Positions 5,180 through 5,599 of a stretch of 5,599 bases of DNA are shown here, one piece after another. This DNA is from an uncultured Elusimicrobiales bacterium (GTDB lineage Bacteria; Elusimicrobiota; Elusimicrobia; Elusimicrobiales; Elusimicrobiaceae): NCBI GenBank assembly GCA_934644855.1, contig CAKUDJ010000065.1:1-5599 (forward strand). The letters are read 5' to 3'. The notes beneath the pieces are model-generated. The model was not told the DNA's origin and did no database searches. It worked only from the letters and a program-made list of their open reading frames with translations. A program made the translations under genes and the position numbers. Position 1 is the stretch's first letter, and the number at the start of each line of letters is the position of its first letter.

Positions 5180-5599
5180 ATGAAGAAAGTATTATTTGCC
5201 GCGGCTTTATGGGTCTTGGGCAGCGCCGCGGTTTTTGCCCAACACGCGGCTACGCAGCCAAACAAAAGCGCGGCAGTAAAAGCGGCTGATGCCAAAGTGG
5301 AAGCGGTCCGCCGTTCTATGGACAGCACCGTGACCACCAACGTATACGGCGTGCAGGAAACGGACAAATACGGCACCATGGATTACGGCGTGGCTTCCAC
5401 CACGGTAAACGGTCAAAACCAAGGGGACGTGATGTATGCCTCTTACGACCCTAGCCGCTCGGCCGTAGCCAATTCCTACGATATGGAAGTTTCTTTGACG
5501 TACGGCGGCAGTTATTCCACTAACAAAGCAGAAGGGGGGGATAAATATGCCAAAATGGGGCAAGCTATGGGCGCAAACATTTTGTGGAACCCGTGCCCG
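5180..5599 (+). CDS. Secreted protein, probable outer-membrane beta-barrel (partial, runs off the right edge)
   Basis: 140 codons are open to the window end with no stop. The product starts with a clear Sec signal peptide: MKK, a hydrophobic core (about 4-19) and a likely cleavage after VFA at residue 20, just before Gln21. Next comes an Ala/Lys-rich segment (about 22-45), perhaps a short helix, then Tyr/Gly/Thr/Ser-rich sequence with alternating hydrophobic residues, for example YDMEVSLTYGG (100-110) and MGANILWNPCP (130-140). This resembles the first strands of a small outer-membrane barrel. A G-rich GAGGGGG (5167-5173) upstream may be the ribosome binding site. The gene has its own promoter and follows a terminator, so it is independent of the methyltransferase. 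I do not recognise a specific family; the barrel assignment is inferred from composition, signal peptide and pattern. Confidence 0.7.
   Translation, partial: MKKVLFAAALWVLGSAAVFAQHAATQPNKSAAVKAADAKVEAVRRSMDSTVTTNVYGVQETDKYGTMDYGVASTTVNGQNQGDVMYASYDPSRSAVANSYDMEVSLTYGGSYSTNKAEGGDKYAKMGQAMGANILWNPCP

Overview
The window (5,599 bp) comes from a Gram-negative-type bacterium with a roughly balanced base composition. The evidence is a YidC with a large periplasmic domain, which is typical of bacteria with two membranes, and a secreted protein with outer-membrane character at the right end. The flavour of the L34 protein, the extended Jag, a stand-alone TylF-type methyltransferase and the outer-membrane-like gene are compatible with Elusimicrobiota. 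That is an inference from memory and not a firm assignment.

Layout. Left edge (1-53, minus strand): the first codons of a gene whose N-terminus resembles the DNA repair protein RecO, reading out of the window. Positions 54-303 form a divergent control region. It holds an extended -10 for the minus-strand gene, two tandem sigma-70-like promoters reading right (117-145 and 180-208) and a structured leader. Positions 304-4153 hold the classic run rpmH - rnpA - yidD - yidC - jag, all on the plus strand with gaps of 6, 17, 78 and 14 bases. Positions 4154-4235 hold a hairpin and an extended -10. Positions 4236-4946 hold a TylF/MycF-like O-methyltransferase gene, closed by a strong intrinsic terminator at 4960-4990. 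Positions 4991-5103 hold nothing I can recognise. A promoter at 5104-5132 then leads into a secreted, probably outer-membrane beta-barrel protein (5180 to the right edge, truncated).

How the genes work together. The central operon couples ribosome production (L34), tRNA 5' maturation (the RNase P protein) and membrane protein insertion: YidC is the insertase, YidD its helper, and Jag/KhpB the RNA-binding partner usually encoded beside it. The usual flanking genes dnaA (upstream) and mnmE (downstream) are absent, and no DnaA-box cluster is visible in the upstream region.

The points most worth a second look are: a 150-residue C-terminal tail on Jag with two tight cysteine clusters; two genes (the RecO-like one and the methyltransferase) whose start codons both lie exactly 8 bases after an extended -10, suggesting leaderless mRNAs; a long hairpin abutting the yidC ribosome binding site; and a folded rpmH leader without a clear ribosome binding site. 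I found no mobile element, CRISPR array, tRNA or rRNA, and no convincing new multi-gene system.
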